The notes under the pieces are model-generated. The model saw only the letters and a list, made by a program, of their open reading frames with translations, was not told where the DNA came from and ran no database searches. Made by a program: the position numbers and the translations under genes. A stretch of 64,000 bases of DNA, from NCBI RefSeq assembly GCF_009730915.1, contig NC_052471.1, forward strand, positions 28,740,185 to 28,804,184, given 5' to 3'. This document shows positions 22,308-33,499 of the stretch, piece by piece (position 1 is the first letter of the stretch; every line of letters begins with the position of its first letter). This stretch comes from Dioscorea cayenensis subsp. rotundata. Its lineage: Eukaryota; Streptophyta; Magnoliopsida; Dioscoreales; Dioscoreaceae.

Positions 22308-22524
22308 CCTACGGGATCACTTGTGATGATGATAATGTTGAAAGCGGAGAGAGTGGTCATGACGAGGTGGGGAGACGATCAGAAGAAGCCGGGGTTCGAG
22401 GAGAAGATATCGAAGGCATTGAATGTACAAACACTATCTGCGATGACAAAAGCCGACGCACAGGGGGAGGATGATGTTCCAGTGGAGTTCTTGCATTTGT
22501 TCTCATATTTGAGTTTTTATCCAG
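22308..22524 (+). pseudogene. Isolated exon relic of an unidentified gene
   Basis: A reading frame with ordinary codon and amino-acid composition stands out from AT-rich surroundings. It runs from a splice-acceptor-like AATACAG (ends 22307) to a donor-like CCAG/GTCTGC (22524/22525). The peptide has a hydrophobic start (GSLVMMIMLKAERVVM), a charged middle (GDDQKKPGFEEKISKAL) and ends in FLHLFSYLSFYPG-like sequence just before the donor site. I do not recognise the family. No neighbouring exons were found, so it is probably a fragment left by a transposon or a deleted gene. Confidence 0.4.
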
Positions 22525-23147
22525 GTCTGCTTTTATTTGGAATTACGAATGATATGGTCGCCATCATCGCATGTATTATCATTCATCAATAATCATAGTA
22601 ATAATAGAAAAATCATAAAGTGGAAGAGATGTAGTTGTGCGTGCTTGATGAATATGTGATTCTTAACTATTTGTTTTAAAAAGTTATTTAAATATTTTAA
22701 AAAAATCTTATTAAATTATAGCATAATAAATTAAAAAAATTGACATTATATTATAACATCACGGTGCTGAAGGAAAGTTCGAGAAATAATGTAACTGTTA
22801 TTACATATGTAAGACAACTTTTATGAGTATTAATTTGTTTATAATGATTGTCCTCACCATGGAAAAAAAATGTTATTTATACCAACATTTTTTTCAAGTG
22901 GGACAAATAAATATCTTTTCTCCACTTACAACCATCCAAATCATAGATCTTGTGTTAGGTTATAAATTTATTAAATATTTATAATATGTTACTGTGTTTT
23001 ATAGGTGCCTATTATAGATAACTTATATTAATATTTATACATTTACCTATTATGATAATAAAGTAACTCATGATCCAAATGAACTTTATTGAAAGAACAA
23101 TAAGATAAATTTTAATTTTTTACATAATTATGATTTTATTATTTATT

Positions 23148-23595
23148 GAGAAATTATTCATATCATCCCTCTAACTTTGTTACTTGATCAAAAATCTCTA
23201 GACTATTTCATATCCCCAAAATGTCCTTACTTTTTTTGACACCATATGATAGATTATTTTTCAGTATTTTTGTCAGAAATGCCCCTCAGCAATTTTAAAT
23301 TGAAACACAAAATAGTAAATAACAAACTAAGATATTAAATATTAACAACAAATATTAAACAAAAACATTATATTTTAAATGAAAACTTGTGAAGTTACAC
23401 ACAAACACACAATGTTAAATAAAAAATATAATTAATAAAAAGAAAGTGCATTTTGTAAGCGGGGAAAAATTGGATTTTTAAATAAAATAAACTAATGCAG
23501 GAACTGAAAAAAGAGGGACTGCAGAAGGAATTGAAATGTCAGAGGGATTGCAGGGGATATTTACAAAGTTACAAGGACTAATAAATAATTTTCCG
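23148..23595. mobile_element. Mutator-like MITE (448 bp) with 9-bp TSD
   Basis: Imperfect terminal inverted repeats (left GAGAAATTATTCATATCATCC, right complement CGGAAAATTATTTATTAGTCC, both leading into TAACTTTGT) are flanked by TTATTTATT at 23139-23147 and 23596-23604. Internal sequence (GAAATGCCCCTCAG, AATATTAAAC, AATGTCAGAGGG) recurs at about 49910-50233. Confidence 0.65.
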
Positions 23596-23819
23596 TTATT
23601 TATTTAAGTACAAAAACAAAAGGCGCATAAGAAATATTTTATTGCAAGTTGTGAAAGTTCTAAACTTGCATTAAAGGAGAGATCTTAAACATTGCAATAT
23701 TTGACAAAATATTGATGTAAAAAAACCAAAATTTACATTTTCCTTTGACAAATTAAACAAAAAATTACTACAAAATTAATTTCTAATAAAAAAAATAATT
23801 ATGAATCCCTTTAAACACA

Positions 23820-24250
23820 TACCGTTCCATTTTCTTCTCCTTTGCATCTAAAACAAAAACCAAAAACCAGAAAACTCAAAGCTTGAATTAAAATTCAAGC
23901 AAAGATATTTAAATATAAAAAAATGGTACTTAAGCTCTTGTTCTCTCCAATCTAATACTTGTCAACAAAAATAAAACAATCAAAATCAAATGTTGAATCA
24001 AAATTTAATGACAAAAAATAAAATAAAAAGACCTAAAAATTGAATTAAAAGTGGTACCGTTCTTGATCTCTTTTGTCTAATCTTATACCCCTTGTGAACA
24101 AAACCAAATAAAAAAAAAATTCAAAATTTTAATCAAAATTAAAGAAAAATTAATGATGAAAAATAATACCTTTCTTGATCTTTCTTTCTCCCTATTCTTA
24201 TATCTCTTATGAAATAAATTTTCCATAATGAATACAAAAAATAAAATAAA
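23820..24250. repeat. Diverged tandem repeat, about 125-bp period, three units
   Basis: Three units share the order GTAC(C/T)...TTCTTGATCT...CTAATCTTATA...CTTGT...AACAAA followed by AT-rich sequence, near 23925, 24055 and 24170. They are strongly diverged and non-coding. Confidence 0.45.
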
Positions 24251-24475
24251 AATAAGACAAAAATCGGTTTTGGATGAACTACGCCGAGATACTTTGCTAT
24301 GGAGAACCTAAACATGTTGGATCTCAGATTAAGGACATGATTCCAGCTTCAATATGTTGATCGAGGAACAATGAAATCTCTTAAGACCATTGAACCTAGG
24401 AATGTTGAAAGTTTTGATCAGAAGCAAGTCCAGGTTACAGAAATGCTTGTTTGAGGTGGAAGAGATGCTTCGATA

Positions 24476-24945
24476 ATTATCATATAATATAACAATATAA
24501 TGTATGATTAGACTGCCAATATAATAAGACTAATAATTAAAAGAATGTGGAGACCGCGAAAAAAAAAAGTCAAAGCAAAACTCAATTCAAAGTGACACTT
24601 GCCTCCTCTTAATAATATTTAATGACAATTATTATAACAATAGTGACAGTGACAAAGACCTATATATTTTTTTTATGAAAATGAAAGAGACATTTCAGAG
24701 TTAGTGATTGGTAATATAACATAACAATATAATGTATGATTGCAATACCTATATAATAAAACAATGATAATTAAAAGGGTGTGGAGCCCAGTGAAAAAAA
24801 AAAGTCAAAGCAAAACCAATAGCAAAGTCACATTTGCCTCTTTTAATAATATTTAATGATAATTATCATAACAAGAGAGATAATGAAAACGACTTATATA
24901 TTTTTCTAATGAAAGAAAAAGAAAAGTTAGAGAGTTATTGAATGA
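24476..24945. repeat. Direct duplication of about 235 bp
   Basis: 24476-24706 and 24711-24945 share ATAACAATATAATGTATGATT, AAAAAAGTCAAAGCAAAAC, CACTTGCCTC/CATTTGCCTC, TAATAATATTTAATGA and a TATATATTTTT end, at roughly 80-85% identity by eye. Confidence 0.75.
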
Positions 24946-25017
24946 ACTTGCGGAACACTATACCTTTTGTTAAGAATGCACCACGTGTCAATTAATACAA
25001 ATTAACATTATGTATAG

Positions 25018-26274
25018 GGGTTAAATTTTCAGGAGGTCACCCAACTTTACTTCGTTTTCAATTCGGTCACCCAAGTTCAAAACGCATAAAAACGATCACC
25101 CAACTATGATTTCTTTTCACCAGTCAGTCACCCGACCAATTCCAGCCCTCATAAACCTACGTGGCAGCCGGAGCGGCTCTGTCAGCAGGGCTATGCTGAC
25201 TCAAAATAAACCCTCCACGCCATCATCAAGATCTCGTGTTGATTCCCCTACCCCGGCTTCTCGGGCGATCTCTTAGCGGGTTCTTGGATCCTTCGCCTCA
25301 ACCTGATAACCTATTATCTTCCTCTTCTCCATGGCCTCGTTTCTTTGTTTCGCATTTTCAATCCAATTCCGAGGAAGTTTCTTGATAAAAAAAAATTCTC
25401 ATTTTTGTGAATAATTCATGAAAAATATTACGTCTTTTAGATTAAAAATCAAGTCTTTGCGGTGTTTTTGGAGCAATGGAGGCGAAGGAGATAGAGAGGG
25501 CGTTGTCGAGAAGCCATGGCTATTCTAGAGATCTCTTGCAGCGGTATAGGAGCGGTCTGTGCTTCGAAGAGCCGCCGGAGATGACTCGAGGAGAGTTTGA
25601 GATTGCGCTCAGCCTTGGGCTTTTCTCTCTATGGGTGTCTTGGCGTTAAGGTGAAGAAGGAGAAGCTTGTTCGTTCGTCGTTTGTGGCGATAGTGTTGAT
25701 GTATCAGAGGGAGCAGGAGTTCATGGTGATGCGGCCGATCAAGAGGGCTAGCTCATGCCGACGGAGGCGCAAGAGGAGCAGAGGAAGAAGAAGAAGATGT
25801 AGAGCCTGAAGAGGTTGGAAGCGAAGAGGAAGAGGTTGGAGAGGAGGAGCTCGAGATCGGTGGCAGTGGCCAAGAGGCTCCGTTCCGGTAAAGGGTTGGA
25901 TGGAGGGATAATGAATGGCGTCGTGCCGGTGAGACTCTTCAGACCGATCTCGCCTATTACCCTGTCTTCGCAAGACATCGTCGCCTCGTTTCTTCTGAAT
26001 TAAGGAAGAAGATGAAGAAATAAGCTTGATGATGACGTGGAGGGTTTGAAGCTGATATGTGCATAGCCCTGCTGACACATCAGGATTTTGAGTCAGCATA
26101 GCCCTGCTGACAGAGCCGCTCCGGCTGCCACGTAGGTTTATGAGGGCTGGAATTGGTCAGGTGACTGACCGGTGAAAAGAAATCATAGTTGGGTGATCGT
26201 TTTTATGCGTTTTGAACTTGGGTGACCAAATTGAAAACGAAGTAAAGTTGGGTGATCTCCTGAAAATTTAACCC
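25018..26274 (+). mobile_element. Pack-MULE (1257 bp): long TIRs, perfect TSD, captured gene piece
   Basis: Terminal inverted repeats of about 190 bp (25018-25207 and 26084-26274) start GGGTTAAATTTTCAGG and are nearly identical, including words such as CACGTAGGTTTATGAGGGC. The target duplication TTATGTATAG (25008-25017 and 26275-26284) is perfect. It is 10 bp as read, or the usual 9 bp if the last G belongs to the TIR. The interior is GC-richer and gene-like on the plus strand (5'UTR-like 25215-25475, then a reading frame from 25476). No transposase. Confidence 0.85.
25476..25809 (+). pseudogene. Captured gene fragment inside the Pack-MULE, frameshifted
   Basis: Frame 1 (25476-25649) encodes 57 residues starting MEAKEIERALSRSHGYSRD and including RYRSGLCFEEPPEMTRGEFE. 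Frame 2 (25597-25809) continues with KVKKEKLVRSSFVAIVLMYQ, REQEFMVMRPIKRAS and a very basic RRRRKRSRGRRRR tail. The two read naturally as one protein if an indel near 25620-25645 shifted the frame. I do not recognise the family. The basic tail suggests a nuclear or nucleic-acid-associated parent, but that is a guess. Confidence 0.5.
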
Positions 26275-26889
26275 TTATGTATAGATTAGACCCTATTTAT
26301 ATATCTTTAGCTCATTTAATTTGTAAAAAAAACAATTATTTATATGTTTACAGATACCCGCATCTTATGTATCCTGCTAGTATCATATATGTTTAAATTG
26401 TTCTTCATGTGCATTTCATTTGATAAAATTATCCACCGTCCATTCTATTTTTAAAAAAATAAGGGGAAAAAATTATAGGATATTTTGGTCATAATCAAAA
26501 CTAAATTATTAATAATCAAAATTAATATTTTTAATAGCTAAATATTGATTCTTGTGATTTAAAGAAAATGAAACAATTAGTTTATTAGCCAAAAAAAAAT
26601 TAAGCATTGGTACTTTCCTTTAATATATTTAAATATTTTTATTTGGTTATGTAATAAATAAAGTCATTGATTGGAATGCAAGTCCTTACTTGCATTTAAG
26701 AAAAGAACAATAATAAATAAAGGAAAAAAAACAATCAAGCCTGTGAAGACCATCAAGTATAGAATTAATATAAATTTTAACTCTATTTAAAAAATATATA
26801 TATAGTGGGCCAAACTAACATCATCAAGGGATAGAATTAATATATAGTATAAATAGATATAGATATATATACATATATTCTAGAAATTT

Positions 26890-27215
26890 TTAAGACAAAG
26901 GATGCAAAACAAAACCCTAAAACTTCTAGAATAGAACAGCTCAACATAAGCATCAAAACTCTAATCATTAATTTAGTTTATTAAATAACTTAATTATATT
27001 TTCTTTGTAGTTCATTTTTTAATTAATTAAAAACATCAAAATGTCTGTTAGTAGCCAGCTAATGTTTCATTCACAACCTTACATTATAAAACTGTTCTTT
27101 GTTTCAAGACAAAATACAAAATAAAACCCTAATTTTTTAAGAATTGAACAGCTCAACACAAGCATCAAAACCTTAAGCTAATTGTTTAGATTAATACATA
27201 AATAAGTTTTTCATT
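26890..27215. repeat. Direct repeat of about 110 bp in the BAHD-2 3' flank
   Basis: About 26896-26998 and 27107-27215 share CAAAACCCTAA-like sequence, GAACAGCTCAACA(T/C)AAGC, ATCAAAAC and an AT-rich tail. It lies downstream of BAHD-2 and may be part of a duplicated 3' flank. Confidence 0.6.
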
Positions 27216-27330
27216 TTTTATTCATTAATATATTTTATTACAAACATCAACAACGCCTAAATTATAACAAGACTCAAATCCTAATGACATGAAACCCGAA
27301 TATTTATGAAAAGAAAGAACCTAAAGAGCA

Positions 27331-28686
27331 TCATGCATGAAAAGCCAAACTAAACTCCTCCATCTCCTCTTTGGTCAACACCAACCCTATCTCAACCCCA
27401 CCTTCTTCTTTCCCACTCTCCGCCATTGACAAAGATCCATTCTTCTCCAAAGACACCACCTCCACCTTCTCCGGCGACCCCCACCCAAAATCCGTCTCAT
27501 AAACCTTAAACTTCGGAGACCCTGCCACCGACAACGGCCTCTTCGGCAGCACCTCAATCACCTTCTCCAGCCACTTCTCCGCCCCTCTCAGCACTCCTCC
27601 ACCCAACTCCTCCACTGCCTTCTTTAACACTTCACCGGCAACCTTAACCCCTTCCTCTCCGATCATTTCCCCGGCGTTTGCCTCAGCAAAGGCAGCCCCC
27701 ACACAGTTCCCAAAATACCCTTCTGGCAGCGGCGGTTCCAGCCTATGTCGACAGTCCACGGCGAACGCCGCGTACGCTGTTCTCTCTTCCGGCTGCCTTC
27801 TTGACCTCATTAGACACGTCCACGCATGCGCGCATGCAACCACGAACGTTGAGCTCTTAGATCCCATCATCTTCTTCAATTTCTCCAGTTGATCTTTTCT
27901 CAACGTGAACGTAGCACTAACTAAGCCCATGTTTTCTTCATGATCGCCGGAGGTGGATTTGGAGCACGCCAGAGTTAGGGTTTCAGCTGCTGCTGCTGCT
28001 TCTGCTGCTTTAGCTGCCTCCATGGATGCTTTGTAGTATATTGAACTTAAGTTGGCCGGATCCACAACCATGCTCCGGTCATACACCGGAGGAACGGCGA
28101 GCACCGGCGAGCCGGCGCCGGCACGGCAAGTAGCAGCCCATGATTTCATGAAGTTCATGGAGCTTGTGCCATCGCATGCCACATGATTTATACTGATGCC
28201 CAAACAAAGGCCTTGGTTTGGGAACACTGTGACTTGAATCGCCATTAGAGGACCACCGATGAGCTCGCCGGGGATGGGTTTCAAAGCTGGGGATAAAGAG
28301 AGTAGAGTTTTGAAACTTCGAGGTTGGTGGCCTGAGAGGGTTTTGAAGTCGGAGTTGGATTCAGCGACAGTGAAGGAGACTGAGTCACCATCAATGTAGA
28401 AGAGCTCAAACTCGTTGCCGAGTTGACGGACATGGCCGGATAAAGGGAAAAAGGATTGGAGAGTGAGGGAGAGGGAGGTTTTGAGGGTTGGGAGATGATA
28501 GTTGATGAAATGGGAGGTGGAGTGAGGGAAGCTGTAGAAGAAGAGGCGTTGAACAGGGCCGGAGAAGAGCCAAATGATGTCGAAGAAGGTTAAGGGGATG
28601 GTGGTGGATGGGACTGAGTCCGGTGGTGGAGATACATGAGATTGTTCAAGAATTTTTAGGGGTTTTTGTGTGGATGATGAAGCCAT
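27331..28686 (-). CDS. BAHD acyltransferase, anthocyanin/phenolic-glucoside acyltransferase type (BAHD-2)
   Basis: An intact single-exon acyl-CoA-dependent acyltransferase, predicted to be cytosolic. In the full open frame (487 residues from 28794) the catalytic HXXXD is HVACD (204-208), DFGWG is at 435-439 and YFGNC at 360-364. An alanine-rich insert (about 259-271) lies between them. I place the start at codon 37 (28686). There the family-type N-terminus MASSSTQKPLKILEQ begins in a strong GCCATGGC context. The upstream 36 residues are low-complexity (FTFTFTFT, SSSSS), and a TATA box only 14 bp above the longer start would put transcription inside that extension. That gives 451 residues. It is a clear paralogue of BAHD-1 (shared SINH/TINH..ACDGTS, TLKTSLSLTL, SFFPLSGH). 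Substrate unknown; malonyl- or hydroxycinnamoyl-CoA are the usual donors in this clade. Confidence 0.93.
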   Translation of the reverse strand: MASSSTQKPLKILEQSHVSPPPDSVPSTTIPLTFFDIIWLFSGPVQRLFFYSFPHSTSHFINYHLPTLKTSLSLTLQSFFPLSGHVRQLGNEFELFYIDGDSVSFTVAESNSDFKTLSGHQPRSFKTLLSLSPALKPIPGELIGGPLMAIQVTVFPNQGLCLGISINHVACDGTSSMNFMKSWAATCRAGAGSPVLAVPPVYDRSMVVDPANLSSIYYKASMEAAKAAEAAAAAETLTLACSKSTSGDHEENMGLVSATFTLRKDQLEKLKKMMGSKSSTFVVACAHAWTCLMRSRRQPEERTAYAAFAVDCRHRLEPPLPEGYFGNCVGAAFAEANAGEMIGEEGVKVAGEVLKKAVEELGGGVLRGAEKWLEKVIEVLPKRPLSVAGSPKFKVYETDFGWGSPEKVEVVSLEKNGSLSMAESGKEEGGVEIGLVLTKEEMEEFSLAFHA

Positions 28687-28807
28687 GGCCGAGGAAGACG
28701 ATGAGGTGAAGGTGAAGGTGAAGGTGAAAAGTGGTGCAGAAGGTTCAAAGCTTCTTGTTTTTGAAGGAGAAGGCAACCCCATTTTGTTGACCATTTGACC
28801 AAAAAAA

Positions 28808-28814
28808 ATTTTAT
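28808..28814 (-). promoter_or_regulatory. Candidate TATA box of BAHD-2
   Basis: TATAAAA on the minus strand lies 14 bp above the longest possible start (28794) and 122 bp above the preferred start (28686). A transcription start about 30 bp downstream, near 28780, would exclude the ATG at 28794. Confidence 0.45.
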
Positions 28815-29193
28815 AAAAAATATAATAAGTAATTTTGCCCCCTAAAAGTCATTTGGAAGGGTATTTAAGTAAATATCTTTTATAAAAACATATAAGTATT
28901 TTTTTTTTTTTATTTTAGTGTTGGTTGTTTTTTCCCCTCAATTTGTCTGACTAGTCAAATAAATGTTTTTTTAATGTTTGTTGACTTGTGAACGACCGAA
29001 TGAAACGATGCAAAAAATTGATTTGTTTTTATTTAATTTCAAAATATTAGGTTTTCTAAAGAGTGAGTTTTATAAAATTTTAATAAGCTAGAGAGTGAGT
29101 ATTATATAAATAACAAATTAAATCAAGTTTAAGACATCTTTAATGGTTATATCATCCAATTGCTTGACCCCAAATCAATTTATCAACTCATTA

Positions 29194-29304
29194 AACTCTT
29201 ATCTATAGATTATTTTTATAATAATTATACTATATAATATGGACCATACTCTTATTTATAGACTATTTTTATAATAATTATACTATCTAATATGGGACCA
29301 TAGT
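29194..29304. repeat. Two-copy tandem repeat, about 56 bp
   Basis: CTCTTAT(C/T)TATAGA(T/C)TATTTTTATAATAATTATACTAT occurs at 29194 and again at about 29250. AT-rich and non-coding. Confidence 0.75.
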
Positions 29305-29768
29305 TATATATTATTTATTATTTTAATAATTCACAATAAATACATTTATTTAAAAATTATTTTATTATATAATTAAAAATAATTAGTTAATATATCTAAA
29401 AAATATTTTTAAACAAGTACATCACTGAAATATTTAAATGTTATTAAAATATTTAAAAACTATTAAAACTATGAATGAACTCATGGGTTCTATTTTAAAA
29501 ATATGAGTGGATCACATGATTAACGGTATGGCAGCCACCAAATGTTTGGTGACCATCATATAATTTTTATGGGGTATTTAACCATTAAACGCTATGAGCG
29601 TTAGAGATGTTCTATGAAGATTCAATTATTTGATTTTTTTTTTTGAAAAATAATAAGTTTTGATTAATCGAATTGACTGGATGCACACCACTATTAATAA
29701 ATTTTTTATTTAAAAAAAACATATTATTTACCTCCATTGACATCACCAAAAAAGAATGATATGACTAG

Positions 29769-30255
29769 CTCTATGTAGCGGTTATAAACCGTTGCAAAAT
29801 GCCTTAAAATTGCTGCATAAGATCTATTGCAACGAATTGGCAGCCGCTGCATCTGCTCCCGTTGCAATAGGTTATTGCAGCGTTTCTATACATCCTATTG
29901 CAGTGGTTTTACACCGTTGCCTAAACAATTCCAATTGGCATTGACTTTTGTAGCGGTTTTTAATTATGCAGTGGTTTCTTTATATACTGCAGCAGTTTAT
30001 TTTGCAATGGTTATTTTATCTAATGCAACAGTTTCACAACACCTATTGCAACGGTTTATTAATATCTATTGTATCAGGTTCGTAATTTATATTGCAGCGG
30101 TTTTGTAATATCTATTGTAGCGGTTTGGTAGTATATGTTGCAGCGGTTAGGAAATAGCTATAGCAACGATTATGTACAAATTACTGCAATAGTTTCATTT
30201 GATCTATTGCACCTGTAACAGTTAATAGAATCAATTGTAGTGGTTTTGTAATCTA
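29769..30255. repeat. Sub-terminal repeat array, TTGCAGCGGTTT motif (left)
   Basis: Roughly 15 variants of (A/T)TTGCAGCGGTTT occur in about 480 bp, mostly in one orientation. A few face the other way and form short hairpins (for example GCAGTGGT-TTT-ACACCGTTGC near 29900). Confidence 0.75.
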
Positions 30256-30615
30256 TACCATTTTACAAATAATAATTTTAATAATCCAATTCAATAAAAT
30301 GATAATATTATCAAACACCATCCTAAAATGTAATAAACACTTATAGCCAACAACATCACATTAAAATTGATAAAAATATTCAATAACATAAGAATTCAAT
30401 AAGAAAACTAGTTAATACAAAACAATTTTCAAGTTAATACAAAACAAATCATCTTCAATATTTTTGAATGAAACCAATTGAAAGTATAACATAAAAAAAA
30501 TTAATAATAAAATAAAAAAAGGGAGCAATCCAATTCATTCTCTCCTTAATCCAATTCAACTAACAGTGGAGAAGGGAAGTAGAGATTATAAACACATGAT
30601 ATAACAGGTTGTATG

Positions 30616-30835
30616 CTTCCAAGAAAAAATTGAAGCACAAAGGTAGTAAGCAACTTTGCTCACTCTCTCCCTAACAAATTCGTTCTCCGTGAAAAGTTTG
30701 GGAAAATCCTCTTTTGTTACTATGATTATAATCACAGAAGTAGTCTGTATGTTCAGTGATATGACTGTGACAACAAATACTGAGAACTTCGCCACTTTTA
30801 GATTCCCAACTCCTAGCTCATTCGAGACTCGAACA
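30616..30835 (-). pseudogene. MATE (DETOXIFICATION) efflux transporter exon relic
   Basis: MATE proteins export toxins, flavonoids or organic acids by proton or sodium antiport across plasma or vacuolar membranes. After a good splice acceptor (TTGCTCTAAACAG, ending at 30836 on the minus strand) the exon reads VRVSNELGVGNLKVAKFSVF, then a hydrophobic segment, then TKEDFPKLFTENEFVRERVS and KVAYYLCASIF. It matches the VRVSNELGAGNP region and the transmembrane segments that follow. The leading T completes a Ser codon, as expected from the family intron position. After ...CASIF the sequence departs from the family (SWKHTT) and stops. No other MATE exon was seen, so it is a truncated fragment. Confidence 0.75.
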
Positions 30836-31157
30836 CTGTTTAGAGCAATAGAGGAGAATCAATGAGTTACAGAAAAGAAGAGCAATAAATATATGTAAAA
30901 TCAGTGAGGCATGGAAAAATGACTGACAGATATATGTTCACTTGAAATGCAGCATTAGGTCAGGGAGGTCAAAGTCTCATCAGAAGAACAAAGAAATAAT
31001 TAAGTTCTGTATAGAGTCCCAAACAGAGAAAACAACACAGCCTCTAGTAGTATCTAATTTTTTATTCATCTGCACCAAACCAGAAAAAGGTAATTGATTC
31101 TGAATCATCTGAAAAAGTTCATTGGAAGTGGATAATAATTGAAGCTATGGATTAGAT

Positions 31158-31481
31158 TTAAGTTGCACACACAGAGAGGTCAAGACATGCTATAAGCTTG
31201 ACAAGATCATTGAAGATTGCATCCCTACAAAAAATGATGATAAATACATAATCATTTTTAAGAATATCAAATCAAGGAAGTTTAACTCAAGTTATGCAAT
31301 GCTGATATAAGTTATGCAAGCTGAAATCGCATAGACGATAAACCATTTTAAAGGAGTCTAACTGAAATGGCAGAAGATCTAAAACTCAACAAATACCTTG
31401 ATGGCCATCTTGAGCCCAGGGATTTTGATAGCATAGCCAGAGGCTCCCTTGCACTCAAATGATTATGTTGTGAAACAATAT
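31158..31481 (-). pseudogene. Two candidate exons with good splice sites, function unknown
   Basis: On the minus strand 31481-31397 lies between TATTTCAG and AG/GTATTT, and 31224-31158 follows TTTTGTAG. Joined, they keep an open frame (..NHLSAREPLAMLSKS..., then DAIFNDLVKLIACLDLSVC) ending in TAA. An alternative frame in the first exon (GASGYAIKIPGLKMAIK) is also protein-like. I cannot name the family. They could be distal exons of the methyltransferase-like gene at 33943 or of another captured gene. Confidence 0.3.
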
Positions 31482-33120
31482 CTGAAATAGAAGACACTAA
31501 GACAGTAATTTCTCAATAACAAGAACCAAGAACCAAGAACCATATGCATCAATTAATCATTGGTTAAACTAAGAAAGTAATTATCAAGAATTAAACTAGT
31601 AGAATAACCAGAAGTTCATACATTGAATCATGCACAAACAAATATACACATCTCCATGGTTATTCTCAATGATGCACAAACAAATATACACACACACACA
31701 TATATGTTTGTATTAAAATTTTCTTTAAACAGCACAAACTGCATGTCCTACCATAAACGAAACAATCATAGAAATCTAAAATTTCTTTATCCATTCATGT
31801 CCTTTTAAATAGAAGCCAGACAAGATTGCTCATCTGTACTTGTCATTGTTGTCTACACTTATCATCTTTGGTCATCCATGAAATGAAACCTATTCAAGGA
31901 ATTTTCATTTTTGAATGAGAAACAATTAAGGCATGAATGGTTTTGATAACAGAGCAATTCAAACAATAATTCAAGATTCACTATATGAATAGAACAAGGA
32001 ACTGTCATGATTAGAGCAGTGTTCCTTTTATAGATATTCTTATCAAGTATATCATCTCTGATGAAGGCATTAACAGTAAACAAGCAATTTTTGTTAAGAT
32101 AAAGGCAAGAATAAGAATCTGCATGATTGATTAAGTGGGTATTCCTGAAGGATAAACCAACTAATTTTCGAGACCGTAAATCTTCTTTTCTTCAATTTTG
32201 TAGGTCTTAATAAAATCTAAGTGCTAGTGCTACAAACTTATGTTCAGAAATATTAAATATGAAGGTCAAATCTTTTGTTTTGCCAACTTTATCAAGTATT
32301 CCCACTAACTCTATGTTACCTGTGGTTGCATAGTGTTCTCTATTGAGTCTTAGTCCAAGTATTAAGTTAAATCCAAATGATCATATAAACAAAGTCAGTT
32401 CAAAAACATAGTTACAATCCATCTACTTCCAATTGAAATATTTAATTCAAATACTTTAAAATTTATTTCTAAACCTTTCAGGTTGTCATTGATTTTCTTT
32501 AGTTGCCAAAGGAAATGCTGAGCGAAGTTTCACAGAATATCGCTTAACTTGTACAGAACATTGAAAATTATTTAGTCTATGACCACTCAGTACCTCTCCT
32601 AGATAGAGATTGATATTCGTAATAGAACTCAATAAGACAATCATTGTCACAGAATTTCCTTTTCAACCAAACCTCTACATTGTATCAAGTAAATCAGGAC
32701 TGTATTGGGATAAATTTACACCGATAAAATGCCCAAGGACATTGTCACTACTGGACCGAAACAAAGATCCTCATATTCAGATTTAAAAAAAAAACATTAA
32801 AAAAATTGATCGTTCATCAAATACTGAATATACATGCATGAATTTTTCTCTTTGTTAATACATGTCTAGATATGCAGATATATATATACACCAAAATTCA
32901 CATTTGGTTGTCACTTTTGCCTACCTTACAATGACATGGTGGCATTCCATAAATTCGTAGAAGTTGAGCATTTGATCATGTTGCTGCTTAATGGATGAAA
33001 AAAAGAGAGAGAAGGAAACACAAAGAATCAAAACAATTCCAAATCATGTACTCCCTCATTGATATACTATATTTTCGACAAAACCAATACTATCTATTTT
33101 TTTTTTTAATTTGCAAGAGG

Positions 33121-33190
33121 AGCAAAATCAAAACATAAGAGGGTTTCATCAAGAGAGCAAAATCAAAACATAAGAGGGTTTCATCAAGAG
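33121..33190. repeat. Perfect 35-bp tandem duplication
   Basis: The unit 33121-33155 is repeated exactly at 33156-33190 (core AAAACATAAGAGGGTTTCAT). Confidence 0.9.
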
Positions 33191-33499
33191 AGCAAACTAA
33201 AAAACAAATCAAAGGATCATCAAAAACCAAATTGGAAAAACAAAATAAATGCAGGAGAGAGAACCAGGCTCAGAACCGGCATGAAAGCATCAAAAAAACA
33301 AAATGGAAAGATCGGAGAATGCCAAACTCTCACACTTTCGATGACCAGGCCCTTCAACTCCAACGAGATGCGGTGACCCTCGAAGAAGTGGCGGGGAAAG
33401 CATCTCAAGTAAGCACGGTGCTGAGGCCGAAGCGGTGGGTCAAGGTGGAGGCCACCCAATCCGCGTTTTTCGACGGTGATGCAAACCCCTAGGCTTCAA

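Noticed and set aside
25704..26099. 131-codon antisense frame in the Pack-MULE
   Set aside because: It is the complement of the captured plus-strand frame and runs into the TIR. Leu/Arg-rich composition arises from the GC-rich sense strand.
28687..28794. N-terminal extension of BAHD-2 as a transit peptide
   Set aside because: It is an FTFTFT/SSSSS low-complexity stretch, the TATA box implies it is largely untranscribed, and BAHD enzymes are normally cytosolic.
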